Of a stretch of 64,000 bases of DNA, positions 27,820 through 36,448 are shown one piece after another. This DNA is from Xanthobacteraceae bacterium 501b. GTDB lineage: Bacteria > Pseudomonadota > Alphaproteobacteria > Rhizobiales > Xanthobacteraceae. The translations under genes were made by a program, and so were the position numbers. The DNA lies in assembly GCA_000378025.1 (NCBI GenBank), contig KB899087.1, forward strand, positions 4,672,001-4,736,000, given 5' to 3'. Every line of letters begins with the position of its first letter. The stretch's first letter is position 1. The notes beneath the pieces are model-generated. The model saw nothing but the letters and a program-made list of their open reading frames with translations. It was not told where the DNA came from and ran no database searches.

Positions 27820-28584
27820 TCAGCCTCCATATCTGAGGTTCAGCAGCGCCATGCCCATGCCGGAACCCACGCCGTTGTTGTTGAACAGGGCAAGCACCGG
27901 CGCGTTGAGGCCCTGATCGGCGTCCCAGCGCGCGGTGAAGCGCCGGACCAGCCGGTCGAGCTTGGTGGGGTCCTGCAGGTCGGAGAGATCGAGCCGCTGG
28001 GTGACGGCTGCCGCCTGCTTCTCGATGGCGGCCGAGGCCATGGCGGGGGGGAAGCCGTAGACGGTCTTCAGCACCTTCCACAGAGCGGGGTCGGCGAGCA
28101 GCCCGTAGGCCGACTTCACCTTCGGCGCCTCGCGCTCGAAATACAAAGCAAGGCGCACGCCCTCATTCTCCGCCCCGGCATCCACCTCCAGCGTCTGGCG
28201 CACATAGGCATCGGCGACATCCTGGCGGGCCGCCGCGCGCGTCGTGGTCAGGGGACCGTAGCTGTCGAAGTCGAACGCCTTGGCGAAGGCGACGAAGCGC
28301 TCGTCATTCAGCCGATTGGCGAAGGATTTCTTGTCGGTGATGCCCTCGGTCAGCACCTTGCGCATATAGCCCTTGGCATAGGCCATGTCGCCGAGCCCGA
28401 AGGCGTTCATCGCATAGGTGAAGGCGCGGGTGTTCTTGAGGAAGGCGTCGACGGTCTTGATCTTCGGAATGGTGGCGAGGAAATGCTTGGTCTCCAGCGC
28501 CACCGTGGGTTCGGCGGCCTTGAGCGCCAGCGTGCGGGTCATGTTGCGCGTGAGCGACTTGTAGGTCGCGAAGGTCGTGTCCAT
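27820..28584 (-). CDS. DUF1217-type flagellar cluster protein
   Basis: The 254-residue protein begins MDTTFATYKSLTRNMTRTLA and contains FLATIPKIKTVDAFLKNTRA, FTYAMNAFGLGDMAYAKGYM and ADPALWKVLKTVYGFPPAM, the pattern of the DUF1217 family that sits next to flgF in rhizobial flagellar clusters. No transmembrane helix or signal is visible. The start at 28584 is preferred to a longer low-quality upstream extension. It is the first gene of the 20-kb minus-strand run, 149 nt from the divergent motA. Its biochemical role is unknown. Confidence 0.85.
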   Translation of the reverse strand: MDTTFATYKSLTRNMTRTLALKAAEPTVALETKHFLATIPKIKTVDAFLKNTRAFTYAMNAFGLGDMAYAKGYMRKVLTEGITDKKSFANRLNDERFVAFAKAFDFDSYGPLTTTRAAARQDVADAYVRQTLEVDAGAENEGVRLALYFEREAPKVKSAYGLLADPALWKVLKTVYGFPPAMASAAIEKQAAAVTQRLDLSDLQDPTKLDRLVRRFTARWDADQGLNAPVLALFNNNGVGSGMGMALLNLRYGG

Positions 28585-28733
28585 GGCGATCCCTGGCTGC
28601 AGTCCTGCCCCCAAGGTGAACCGGCAAGCTTGCGCCGGGCTTCCCGCCGCATCAGCCGAGGGTGGCCAGCGGCGGCCAGCCTCACGCAATCTTCCCCGCC
28701 TAGACCGGAGCTCCACAACGGAGGAGCATCGCT
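28585..28733. promoter_or_regulatory. Divergent promoter region between the two flagellar runs
   Basis: These 149 bp separate the start of the minus-strand run (DUF1217 gene) from motA on plus, so promoters for both large transcription units should be here. This is the natural place to look for Rem/FtcR sites. No exact box could be fixed by eye. Confidence 0.5.
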
Positions 28734-29618
28734 TTGGGCATTCTGATCGGCATTGTCCTGGGGTTCGCCTCGATCGGGGGTGGCTTCGTCGCCATGGGCG
28801 GCCATCTCGAAGTGATCTGGCAACCCTTCGAATATGTCATCATTTTCGGCATCGCCTTCGCCACCTTCCTCATCGCCAACCCGATGTCGACGATCAAGGA
28901 CACCGGCAAGGCGCTGGGGCAGGCCTTCGCGGGCAAGGCGCCCAAGCGCAAGGATTTCCTCGGCCTGCTGGGCCTGCTCTATGCGCTGATGCGCGAGCTG
29001 CGCACCCGCCCGCGCAACGAGGTCGAGGGTCACATCGACGACCCCGCCAATTCCGCGCTGTTCCAGCACTTTCCGAACATTCTGAAGGACAAGGAGCTGA
29101 CGCAGTTCATCTGCGACTACGCCCGCCTGATCGTCATCGGCAATGCCCGTTCGCACGAGATCGAGGGGCTGATGGAACAGGAAATCTCCACCATCAAGAA
29201 GTACAAGACCAAGCCGGCCGGGGCGCTCAGCACGGTGGCCGAGGGCATGCCCGCCATCGGCATCTGCGCGGCGGTGCTCGGCATCGTCAAGGCGATGGGC
29301 GCCATCGACCAGTCGCCGGAGATCCTCGGCCACTACATCGCCTCGGCGCTGGTTGGCACCCTCATCGGCATCTACACCTCCTACGCGATCCTCGGGCCGA
29401 TGGCGCACAGCATCAAGATCATGCGCGAGAAGCAGGTCCAGCCCTTCATCATCGTGAAGCAGTCGCTCATCGCCTACATGAACGGGGCGCTGCCGCAGAT
29501 CGCGCTTGAGCATGGGCGCAAGACCATTTCCTCGTCCGAGCGCCCGACCATCGACGAAGTCGAGGCGGAAGCCATTTCCAACGTGCCGACGCTCACGGCC
29601 GTGCCACAGGCAGCCTGA
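28734..29618 (+). CDS. motA: Flagellar stator protein MotA
   Basis: The 294-residue inner-membrane protein has four transmembrane helices (starts ILIGIVLGFASIGGGFVAMG), a large cytoplasmic loop and the MotA signatures EGMPAIGICAAVLGIVKAMG and GTLIGIYTSYAILGPMA. It forms the ion channel with MotB. The start is TTG at 28734, supported by GGAGG about 8 nt upstream. Unlike many genomes, motB is not adjacent but 15 kb away at 44530. Confidence 0.96.
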   Translation: MGILIGIVLGFASIGGGFVAMGGHLEVIWQPFEYVIIFGIAFATFLIANPMSTIKDTGKALGQAFAGKAPKRKDFLGLLGLLYALMRELRTRPRNEVEGHIDDPANSALFQHFPNILKDKELTQFICDYARLIVIGNARSHEIEGLMEQEISTIKKYKTKPAGALSTVAEGMPAIGICAAVLGIVKAMGAIDQSPEILGHYIASALVGTLIGIYTSYAILGPMAHSIKIMREKQVQPFIIVKQSLIAYMNGALPQIALEHGRKTISSSERPTIDEVEAEAISNVPTLTAVPQAA

Positions 29619-29622
29619 CCCC

Positions 29623-30567
29623 ATGAACATGCGCGCCGCCCCACCCACCGGCCCGTCGACCGATATTCGCGACCTGCTGCTCGATGCCGCCGGGCTCTCG
29701 CTCGACAAGCTGCCGATGCTGCACGTCATCTTCGACCGGATGGCGACGCTGTGCGCGGAAAGCCTGCGCCAGCTGGCCTCCTCGCAGGCCTATTATTCGC
29801 TGAGCCAGGTGGAGAGCGGGCGTATCGGCGACGTGCTCGACAGCTATGAGGGCATGGCGATCGTCGGCGTGTTCCATTCCCCGGAATGGGACAGCCACGT
29901 CATCGTCGGCTTCGACCGCGACTTCGTGTTCAGCATGGTCGAGGTGCTGTTCGGCGCCGATGGCTCGGAGCCGCCCGTGGAGGAGGAGCGCTCCTTCTCC
30001 AATATCGAGCTACGCATCGCCATCGCCCTGTTCGAGCAGGTGACGAAGGCGCTGCAGGGCAGCTTCGCGCTGGTGAGCCAGGTCAGCTTCAAGTTCCAGC
30101 GCCAGGAAACCCGCATGGATTTCGCGGTGGTCGGCCGGCGCAACAACCTCGCCATCTGCGCCAAGTTCCTGCTGCAGGCGCTCAATCGCGGCGGCGAGAT
30201 GTTCGTGCTCATCCCGCAGGGGGCGCTGACCCCGATGCGCCAGCAGCTCGCCAGCACCACGGCGGGCGAATCCTCCCCGCGCGACCCGGTCTGGACCAAG
30301 CACATTCGCGGCGAGGTGCAGCGCACCGAGGTGCGGCTGCGCGCCGTGCTGGAGGAGCGGGAGATCACGCTCGGCGAGGCCGCCCAGCTGGAGGTCGGGC
30401 AGATCCTGCCGCTGCAGGCGACGCCGCGCAGCCGCGTCAAGCTGGAGAGCGTCGAGCAGCCGCTGTTCTGGTGCAGCCTCGGGCAAGCTGAAGGGTCTTA
30501 TGTGCTGCGTATCGAAGAGGCGGTCGACCTCGATCAGGAGTTCATAGATGACATTCTCCCCCGCTGA
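29623..30567 (+). CDS. fliM: Flagellar motor switch protein FliM
   Basis: The 314-residue protein has the FliM middle domain (SYEGMAIVGVFHSPEWDSHV; FVFSMVEVLFGADG; ERSFSNIELRIAIALFEQ) and a SpoA/FliN-like C-terminus (TLGEAAQLEVGQILPLQA). The N-terminal tail is short (MNMRAAPPTGPSTDIRDLLL) and lacks a clear copy of the usual CheY-binding LSQxEIDALL motif. The ATG at 29623 lies 4 nt after motA. Confidence 0.94.
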   Translation: MNMRAAPPTGPSTDIRDLLLDAAGLSLDKLPMLHVIFDRMATLCAESLRQLASSQAYYSLSQVESGRIGDVLDSYEGMAIVGVFHSPEWDSHVIVGFDRDFVFSMVEVLFGADGSEPPVEEERSFSNIELRIAIALFEQVTKALQGSFALVSQVSFKFQRQETRMDFAVVGRRNNLAICAKFLLQALNRGGEMFVLIPQGALTPMRQQLASTTAGESSPRDPVWTKHIRGEVQRTEVRLRAVLEEREITLGEAAQLEVGQILPLQATPRSRVKLESVEQPLFWCSLGQAEGSYVLRIEEAVDLDQEFIDDILPR

Positions 30568-30865
30568 GGCGGTGCTGTTCGTGGCGCTGGTGGTGACCAG
30601 CGGCTGCGTCGTCCTGATGTATCGCAAGCTCAACGAGCTCTCGACCGTCGGGCGTCACTACCGGCTGGCGCTGCATGACAGCGCCGCCGCACTCGACCAG
30701 GCGCGCGAGGCCGTCGCCCTGCTGAACAATGACAGCCGCGAGCTGATCGCCGAGCTCTGCGTCCGGATCGGCGAGGCCGAGACGCTGGTCGCCCGGCTCG
30801 ACCGCGCCCGCGCCGATGCCGCGCCGGCCACCCCCACCCACCCGACCCAGGAGCTGCACGGATGA
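30548..30865 (+). CDS. Small membrane-anchored coiled-coil protein between fliM and fliN
   Basis: The 105-residue product has an N-terminal hydrophobic segment (AVLFVALVVTSGCVVLMYRK) followed by a helical, charged stretch (LALHDSAAALDQAREAVALL). It overlaps fliM by 20 nt and fliN by ATGA, which argues for translational coupling and a real gene. I do not recognise the family. The location, inside the C-ring genes, suggests a motor- or switch-linked role. Confidence 0.7.
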   Translation: MTFSPAEAVLFVALVVTSGCVVLMYRKLNELSTVGRHYRLALHDSAAALDQAREAVALLNNDSRELIAELCVRIGEAETLVARLDRARADAAPATPTHPTQELHG

Positions 30866-31194
30866 GCCACGAAACCTTCGCCCCGGAAGCGCTCGCCCCC
30901 AGCGGCGCGGTTGAGGAGAGCTTCGGCGGTCGCGGCCTGGAATCGCTGCTGCGCGTGCCGGTCACGCTGCAGGTGGTGCTGGGCTCGGCGAATCTGCCGG
31001 TGGCCCAGCTGATGAAGCTCGGCCGCGGCGCCATCGTGCCGCTCGACCGCCGCGTCGGCGAGCCGGTCGACATCGTCGTCAATGGCCGGATCATCGCGCG
31101 CGGCGAGGTGGTGGTGGTCGACGAGGACAATTCCCGCTTCGGCGTGTCGCTGACCGAGATCGTCGGCACGTCCGGCGCCGACCTGTCGCGCTGA
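30862..31194 (+). CDS. fliN: Flagellar motor switch protein FliN
   Basis: The 110-residue protein is one SpoA domain: LLRVPVTLQVVLGSANLPVA, LMKLGRGAIVPLDRRVGEPV, DIVVNGRIIARGEVVVVDED and RFGVSLTEIV. It forms the base of the C ring and binds export components. It lies 15 nt before fliG. Confidence 0.97.
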   Translation: MSHETFAPEALAPSGAVEESFGGRGLESLLRVPVTLQVVLGSANLPVAQLMKLGRGAIVPLDRRVGEPVDIVVNGRIIARGEVVVVDEDNSRFGVSLTEIVGTSGADLSR

Positions 31195-31209
31195 CGCGGT
31201 TGAGGGCGC

Positions 31210-32232
31210 ATGTCCGCCGTTACCGCCAGGGTTGCCCGCCCGCTGCAGGGTTCCGATCGCGTCGCTGCTCTGCTCATGGCCATGGGCCGGCCGGTGGCGT
31301 CGCGGCTGATGAAGCATTTCAAGCCGGATGAGATCAAGGCGATCACCCGCGCCATAGCGGAAATGCGCCCCGCCTCGACCGCGCAGGTCGAGTTGGCCAT
31401 CGAGGAGTTCGCCACCCAGTTCGTGGCCGGGGCCAATGTGGTGGGCTCGCCCGGCGATGTGGAGCGCATGCTGGACGGGGTCCTGCCCCCCGACCAGATC
31501 GCCGCCCTCATGACCGATATTCTCGGCTCGACCAATCACAGCATCTGGGATCGTATTTCCGGCGTCTCCGAAGGCACGATCGCCGCCTATGTGATCAAGG
31601 AACATCCGCAGATCGCGGCGCTGATCCTGTCCAAGGTCAAGCCGTCCTGCGCCGCCAAGGTGCTGGGCCATCTGCCCGAGGCGATGCGCAACGCCGTGAT
31701 GCGCCGCATGCTCGGCTTCAAGCCGATCGTCGACGAGACGATGCGGATCATCGAGAACACCATCCACGAGGACTTCATGGTGAACCTCGCCCGCAATGCG
31801 GGCGCCGACACCCATGCGCGCATCGCCGACATCATCAACAAGATGGAACGCGACGACATGGAGAACGTGCTCTCCAGCCTGGCCAGCACCCGGCCGAAAT
31901 CGGCGGAAATCCTCAAGGGCCTGCTGTTCACCTTCGACGACATCATCTCCCTGCCGCCCCGCGCCCGCACGGCGCTGTTCGACCAGGTGCCGAACGACCG
32001 CACGGTGATGGCGCTGAAGGGTACCGACGCGCAGTTCCGCGAAGTCATCCTGCAATCGCTCGGCTCGCGCGTGCGGCGCATGGTCGAGCAGGAACTGACG
32101 AGCAGCGAGCCTGCCTCGCACCGCGACGTGCACGAGGCCCGCCGCGCCATCACCGACATGGCGCTGGAAATGGCCGGGCGCGGCGAGATCGAGCTCAATG
32201 CCGGGGGCGAGGACGAAGCCTATGTGCGCTAG
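31210..32232 (+). CDS. fliG: Flagellar motor switch protein FliG
   Basis: The 340-residue rotor protein has armadillo-like FliG N, middle and C domains: DRVAALLMAMGRPVASRLMK, the middle EHPQIAALILSKVKP (EHPQ motif) and the C-terminal charged torque helix region (VLSSLASTRPKSAEILKGLL; MALKGTDAQFREVILQSLGS). It transmits torque from MotA to the MS ring. Confidence 0.97.
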   Translation: MSAVTARVARPLQGSDRVAALLMAMGRPVASRLMKHFKPDEIKAITRAIAEMRPASTAQVELAIEEFATQFVAGANVVGSPGDVERMLDGVLPPDQIAALMTDILGSTNHSIWDRISGVSEGTIAAYVIKEHPQIAALILSKVKPSCAAKVLGHLPEAMRNAVMRRMLGFKPIVDETMRIIENTIHEDFMVNLARNAGADTHARIADIINKMERDDMENVLSSLASTRPKSAEILKGLLFTFDDIISLPPRARTALFDQVPNDRTVMALKGTDAQFREVILQSLGSRVRRMVEQELTSSEPASHRDVHEARRAITDMALEMAGRGEIELNAGGEDEAYVR

Positions 32233-32255
32233 CTCCGGCCGCCATGGGGTTCGCC

Positions 32256-33332
32256 ATGTCCGAGGATAACGACAAGGAGAGCAAAACCGAGGAAGCCAGC
32301 GAGAAGAAGATTTCCGACGCCGTCGAGAAGGGAAAGGTGCCGTTCTCGCGTGAGGCGCCGCTCTTCGCCTCGCTGCTCGGCATTCTCGTCAGCCTCTCCT
32401 TCTTCGCCGGCCCGCAGGTCAAGCTCCTCACCGAGGGGCTGGCGCGGCTGATCGACGATCCCGGCGGCTTCCGCATCGCCGGCAGCGAGGATGCGCTGAA
32501 CCTGTTCTGGCTCGCCTTCGGCCTTGCCGCGCGCTTTCTGCTGCCGATCGCCCTCGTTCTCGCCGCGTTCGGGCTGGTGGCCTCGCTGGCGCAGAACATG
32601 CCGCGGCTGGTGGGCGAGCGCATCCGCCCGCAATGGTCGCGCGTCTCCCCCGCGGCCGGCTGGACCCGCATCTTCGGCCGGCACGGCCAGGTCGAATTTC
32701 TGAAATCGCTGTTCAAGTTCGGCGCGGTCACGGTGATCTGCGTCATGCTGCTGCTGTCGGCCAAGGACAGCATCATGGGCGCCATGTCGAGCGACCCGGC
32801 GCTGGTGCCTTCCATGATCCTCGGCCTCGCGGTGCGGCTGGTGTCCGCCGTCTGCGTGGCGACCATCGCGCTGGTGTGCATCGACCTCGTCTGGTCGCGC
32901 ATGAGCTGGCGCGCCGAGCTGCGCATGACCAAGCAGGAGGTGAAGGAGGAGTTCAAGCAGGCCGAAGGCGATCCCATCGTCAAGGCGCGGATGCGCTCGC
33001 TGGCCAAGGAGCGCGCCCGCCACCGGATGATGAACGCGGTGCCGCGCGCCTCGCTCGTCATCGCCAACCCCACCCACTACGCCATCGCCCTGCACTATGA
33101 CCGGGTGAAGGGCGGCGCCCCGCTGGTGCTGGCCAAGGGTGTCGACCTGATCGCCCTGAAGATTCGCTCCATCGCCGAGAGTTCCGGCGTGCCTGTCGTG
33201 GAAGACCGCGCGCTGGCGCGGGCGCTCTATGACGCGGTGGAGGTCGACCAGTGGATTCCGGCGGAATTCTACCGCCCGGTGGCCAAGATTCTCTTCTTCA
33301 TCTACTCGCGAGGCCAAAATGCCCGGAAATGA
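32256..33332 (+). CDS. flhB: Flagellar export switch protein FlhB
   Basis: The 358-residue protein has four membrane helices and a cytoplasmic domain with the autocleavage motif NPTH (RASLVIANPTHYAIALHYDR), followed by GAPLVLAKGVDLIALKIR. The N-terminal KTEEASEKKISDAVEKGKVP is typical. The start at 32256 (MSEDNDKES) is preferred to an ATG 12 nt upstream because GGGGT lies at proper distance. It switches export from rod/hook to filament substrates. Confidence 0.95.
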   Translation: MSEDNDKESKTEEASEKKISDAVEKGKVPFSREAPLFASLLGILVSLSFFAGPQVKLLTEGLARLIDDPGGFRIAGSEDALNLFWLAFGLAARFLLPIALVLAAFGLVASLAQNMPRLVGERIRPQWSRVSPAAGWTRIFGRHGQVEFLKSLFKFGAVTVICVMLLLSAKDSIMGAMSSDPALVPSMILGLAVRLVSAVCVATIALVCIDLVWSRMSWRAELRMTKQEVKEEFKQAEGDPIVKARMRSLAKERARHRMMNAVPRASLVIANPTHYAIALHYDRVKGGAPLVLAKGVDLIALKIRSIAESSGVPVVEDRALARALYDAVEVDQWIPAEFYRPVAKILFFIYSRGQNARK

Positions 33333-33777
33333 AGGGCCCTGCTGCCTCGACATCTCCAGCCTGCCGGAACTGGCGCTGCTCACCTATGAGAAACGGCTGG
33401 CCGAGGCGCTGCGCGGTTTCCTCACCGAGCTGTGCCTGACCAATGCCGGGGTGGTGATGGCCTATATCAACAGCGGGCAGGACAGCAATATCGACGACCT
33501 CATCGCCTCCTCGGCCGAGCTTTTCCTCAAGCCCGGCCAGATTTTCTATGCCCGCCAGGCGATCATCGAGAGCGACTGGGGCGCGCCCCCGCATGTGTCC
33601 ATCGCCCTGCGCTTCCGCCAGCCTTCCATGACGGCCGCCTTCCATGTGGTGTTCGACCACAGCTCGATCGGCGTGCATATCGACGCCATCGAATTCGCCA
33701 GGCCGCTGGGCACGGAAAGCGAGAACCTCGACCGCTTCGAGGCGGCGCTCGCCGCCGCCCGCATCGCCGGGCACTGA
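33319..33777 (+). CDS. Conserved-context protein after flhB, unknown function
   Basis: The 152-residue, soluble protein starts MPGNEGPCCLDISSLPELAL inside the end of flhB (14-nt overlap) and ends 62 nt before flgB. It has no transmembrane helix or signal. Part of the sequence (DDLIASSAELFLKPGQIFYA; IALRFRQPSMTAAFHVVFDH) suggests an alpha/beta fold. I do not recognise the family. Translational coupling to flhB suggests a role in export or basal body assembly. Confidence 0.65.
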   Translation: MPGNEGPCCLDISSLPELALLTYEKRLAEALRGFLTELCLTNAGVVMAYINSGQDSNIDDLIASSAELFLKPGQIFYARQAIIESDWGAPPHVSIALRFRQPSMTAAFHVVFDHSSIGVHIDAIEFARPLGTESENLDRFEAALAAARIAGH

Positions 33778-33839
33778 ACGCTCCAGCCTCGTGCAAGGTT
33801 CTGCTCCTAAGGTCCGCCCATCGGAATGCGGAGACCCCC

Positions 33840-34223
33840 GTGGACAAGATCTTCCTGTTCGATCTCGCCTCCCGCCACGCCGACTGGGCGTCGGTGCGGC
33901 AGGCGACGATCGCCGCGAACATCGCCAATGCCAACACGCCGGCCTATCGGGCGGCGGATGTCGAACCTTTCGCCAAGGTGCTCGACCAAACCCATCTCAC
34001 CCCGATGCGGACATCGGCGGGTCATATGGCCCTTGGTGCGTCGGAGGCGGAGAGCGCCAAGGTGAAGGATGCCGACAGCTGGGAAGTCTCCGAGTCCGGC
34101 AACACGGTGAGCCTTGACCAGCAGATGGTGAAGGCCGCCGAAACGAGCGGGGCCTTTACCTTGAACACGAGCGTCGTGCGCGCCTTTCACCGCATGGTGC
34201 TTTCCAGTGTGAGGAACGCCTGA
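33840..34223 (+). CDS. flgB: Flagellar proximal rod protein FlgB
   Basis: The 127-residue protein contains RQATIAANIANANTPAYRAA near the N-terminus and DQQMVKAAETSGAFTLNTSV near the end, as in FlgB. The start is GTG at 33840, preceded by GGAGACCCC; it gives MDKIFLFDLASRH. It opens the flgB-flgC-fliE rod series, linked by TGATG overlaps. Confidence 0.94.
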   Translation: MDKIFLFDLASRHADWASVRQATIAANIANANTPAYRAADVEPFAKVLDQTHLTPMRTSAGHMALGASEAESAKVKDADSWEVSESGNTVSLDQQMVKAAETSGAFTLNTSVVRAFHRMVLSSVRNA

Positions 34224-34642
34224 TGATCGATCAGCTGAAATCCATCTCCTCCATCGCCAGTTCGGGCATGCAGGCCCAATCCACCCGCATGCGGGTGGTG
34301 TCGGAAAACATCGCCAATGCCCGCTCGACCGGCGCCACCCCCGGCGCCGAGCCGTATCGACGCAAGACGGTGCATCTGGCCGGCCCGGAAGGGCCGGGCG
34401 CCGGCCCCGGTGTCAATGTTCGCGCCATCGGGCTCGACCAGACGACGCCTTTCACGGTCGAGAACGACCCGGGCAACCCGGCGGCCGACGCCGACGGCAA
34501 TGTCAAGCTGCCGAATGTGAACGTGCTGGTCGAGATGGCTGACCTGCGCGAGGCCGGCCGCTCCTATTCCGCCAATCTCCAGATGATGAAGCAGGCACGC
34601 TCGATGATCTCCATGACCATCGACCTGTTGAGGGCTGGCTGA
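34223..34642 (+). CDS. flgC: Flagellar proximal rod protein FlgC
   Basis: The 139-residue protein has the rod N-terminus (IASSGMQAQSTRMRVVSENI, ANARSTG) and FlgC C-terminus (PNVNVLVEMADLREAGRSYS). The start overlaps the flgB stop (TGATG). Confidence 0.96.
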   Translation: MIDQLKSISSIASSGMQAQSTRMRVVSENIANARSTGATPGAEPYRRKTVHLAGPEGPGAGPGVNVRAIGLDQTTPFTVENDPGNPAADADGNVKLPNVNVLVEMADLREAGRSYSANLQMMKQARSMISMTIDLLRAG

Positions 34643-34959
34643 TGATGGACGCGCTCAATTCGCTCTCCGCTCTGCGCGGACCCGGTGCCACCGCCTCGAC
34701 CGGGGCCTCCGCTGCCGCTTCGGCGGCGCGCCCGGCGGCGGGCGTCGGCTTCGCCGACATGCTGGCCGACATTTCCGGCCAGGCGGTCACCTCGCTGAAG
34801 GGGGCGGAAGCCGCCTCCATCACCGGCCTGCAGGGCAAGGCCTCCGTGCAGCACGTGGTGCAGTCCATCATGGCGGCGGAGACCACGCTGCAGACGGCGC
34901 TGGCGGTGCGCGACAAGGTCGTCGCCGCCTATCAGGAAATCTCGCGCATGGCGATCTAG
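34642..34959 (+). CDS. fliE: MS-ring/rod junction protein FliE
   Basis: The 105-residue protein has the FliE C-terminal pattern: FADMLADISGQAVTSLKGAE, then VVQSIMAAETTLQTALAVRD and KVVAAYQEISRMAI. It joins the rod to the MS ring. It overlaps flgC by TGATG. Confidence 0.95.
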   Translation: MMDALNSLSALRGPGATASTGASAAASAARPAAGVGFADMLADISGQAVTSLKGAEAASITGLQGKASVQHVVQSIMAAETTLQTALAVRDKVVAAYQEISRMAI

Positions 34960-34964
34960 CGCGC

Positions 34965-34990
34965 CTTTGCCGGGCTCCGGCCCGGCGAAG
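34965..34990 (+). terminator. GC-rich hairpin between fliE and flgG
   Basis: CTTTGCCGGGC (34965-34975) pairs with GCCCGGCGAAG (34980-34990) around a TCCG tetraloop, 11 bp with one G-U. No T run follows directly, so it may be an mRNA processing or stability element, or an attenuator, rather than a full stop. It is followed by a second weaker repeat, GCATTTTC (35014-35021) and GAAAATGC (35050-35057). Confidence 0.45.
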
Positions 34991-35072
34991 GGGTTCCAGC
35001 CTCTTGTTTTGACGCATTTTCTTCGCGCGAGCGGGCCTCCCCGTCGCTTGAAAATGCCCCAGGGAATTCGAC

Positions 35073-35861
35073 ATGAAAGCACTGGCCATCGCCGCCACCG
35101 GCATGAGCGCGCAACAGACCAATGTCGAGGTGATCGCGAACAATATCGCGAACATCAACACGACCGGCTTCAAGCGCGCCCGGGCCGAATTCTCCGACCT
35201 GCTCTACCAGGCCGAGCGCGCCCAGGGCGTGCCCAATGTCGATGGCGGCCTGCCGGTTCCCGATGGCGCGCTGGTCGGCCTCGGCGTGCGGACGGTGGGG
35301 GTGCGCAACCTGCATATCCAGGGCCCGCTCGCCCAGACCGGCAATCCGCTCGACATGGCGATCAACGGGCGCGGCTGGTTCCAGATCACCGGCCCGACCG
35401 GCGAGACGCTCTATACGCGGGCCGGCTCGTTCAGCAAGGGGCCCAATGGCGAGCTCGTCACCAATGACGGCTACATCGTGCAGCCGGCGATCACCTTCCC
35501 CGCCGACACCACCGAGATCGTCATCAACGAGACCGGCAATATCTACGCCAAGACCCCGGGGCAGGCCGATCCGCAATTGCTCGGCCAGCTCGGCCTCGCC
35601 AATTTCGCCAATGATGGCGGGCTGGAGCCGATCGGCAACAATCTCTACCGCGAGACCGCCGCCTCGGGCCAGCCGGTGACCGGCGTGGCGGGCGATGCCG
35701 GCTTCGGCAAGATCCACCAGGGCTATCTCGAGGGTTCCAATGTGGATCCGGTCAAGGAGATCACCGAACTCATCTCGGCGCAGCGCGCCTATGAGATGAA
35801 CTCCAAGGTGATCCAGGCGGCCGACGAGATGGCGGCGACGGTTGCCAAGGGCATCCGCTAG
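35073..35861 (+). CDS. flgG: Flagellar distal rod protein FlgG
   Basis: The 262-residue protein is a canonical Flg[38 protein letters not shown], then [40 protein letters not shown] and [20 protein letters not shown] at the C-terminus. It lies 113 nt after fliE. Confidence 0.97.
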   Translation: MKALAIAATGMSAQQTNVEVIANNIANINTTGFKRARAEFSDLLYQAERAQGVPNVDGGLPVPDGALVGLGVRTVGVRNLHIQGPLAQTGNPLDMAINGRGWFQITGPTGETLYTRAGSFSKGPNGELVTNDGYIVQPAITFPADTTEIVINETGNIYAKTPGQADPQLLGQLGLANFANDGGLEPIGNNLYRETAASGQPVTGVAGDAGFGKIHQGYLEGSNVDPVKEITELISAQRAYEMNSKVIQAADEMAATVAKGIR

Positions 35862-35875
35862 AAAGGACATCTTCC

Positions 35876-36448
35876 ATGCTTCGGCTGCTGCCGGGGGCCG
35901 CGCTCGCCCTCGCCCTTTCGTGCGCGCCGCTGCTGGCGCAGGCGCCTGCCGCCGCGCGTCAGCGGCCGATCGCCGACACCGTGTCGAGCGTCGCCGCCCC
36001 TGCCGCGCCGGCGCCGGTTCCGGCCGCGCCGCCGCCGGTGGTCGTCGCCGCGCCGGCGCAGATCAACCTGCCGGTTGCCGCGGCCAATATCGCGCCGGGC
36101 GAGACGATCACCGCCAGCATGCTGGACGAGCGCGCCTTCCCGGCCGCGACAGCCAGCCAGCACCCGGTGGCGGTCAATCAGGGCCAGCTGATCGGCAAGG
36201 TGGCGCGCCGCCTGCTGGTGGCCGGCAACACCATCCCGGTCGCCGCCGTCGCCGAGGCGCAGCTCGTCACAAGGGGCGTCGCCACCGAGCTGCGCTTCGA
36301 GCATGAGGGGCTCAGCATACGCGCGCTCGGCGTGCCGCTGGAATCCGGGGTGCTCGGCGCCATGGTGAAGCTGAAGAACGCCGATAGCGGCAAGATCGTC
36401 GCCGGCGTGGTGCAGGCCGACGGCTCGGTGAAGGTGAGCACGCCATGA
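35876..36448 (+). CDS. flgA: Flagellar P-ring assembly chaperone FlgA
   Basis: The 190-residue protein has a signal peptide (LLPGAALALALSCAPLLAQA), a Pro/Ala-rich stretch and an SAF/FlgA domain (PVAAANIAPGETITASMLDE; RRLLVAGNTIPVAAVAE). It assists P-ring (FlgI) assembly in the periplasm and overlaps flgI by ATGA. Confidence 0.93.
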   Translation: MLRLLPGAALALALSCAPLLAQAPAAARQRPIADTVSSVAAPAAPAPVPAAPPPVVVAAPAQINLPVAAANIAPGETITASMLDERAFPAATASQHPVAVNQGQLIGKVARRLLVAGNTIPVAAVAEAQLVTRGVATELRFEHEGLSIRALGVPLESGVLGAMVKLKNADSGKIVAGVVQADGSVKVSTP

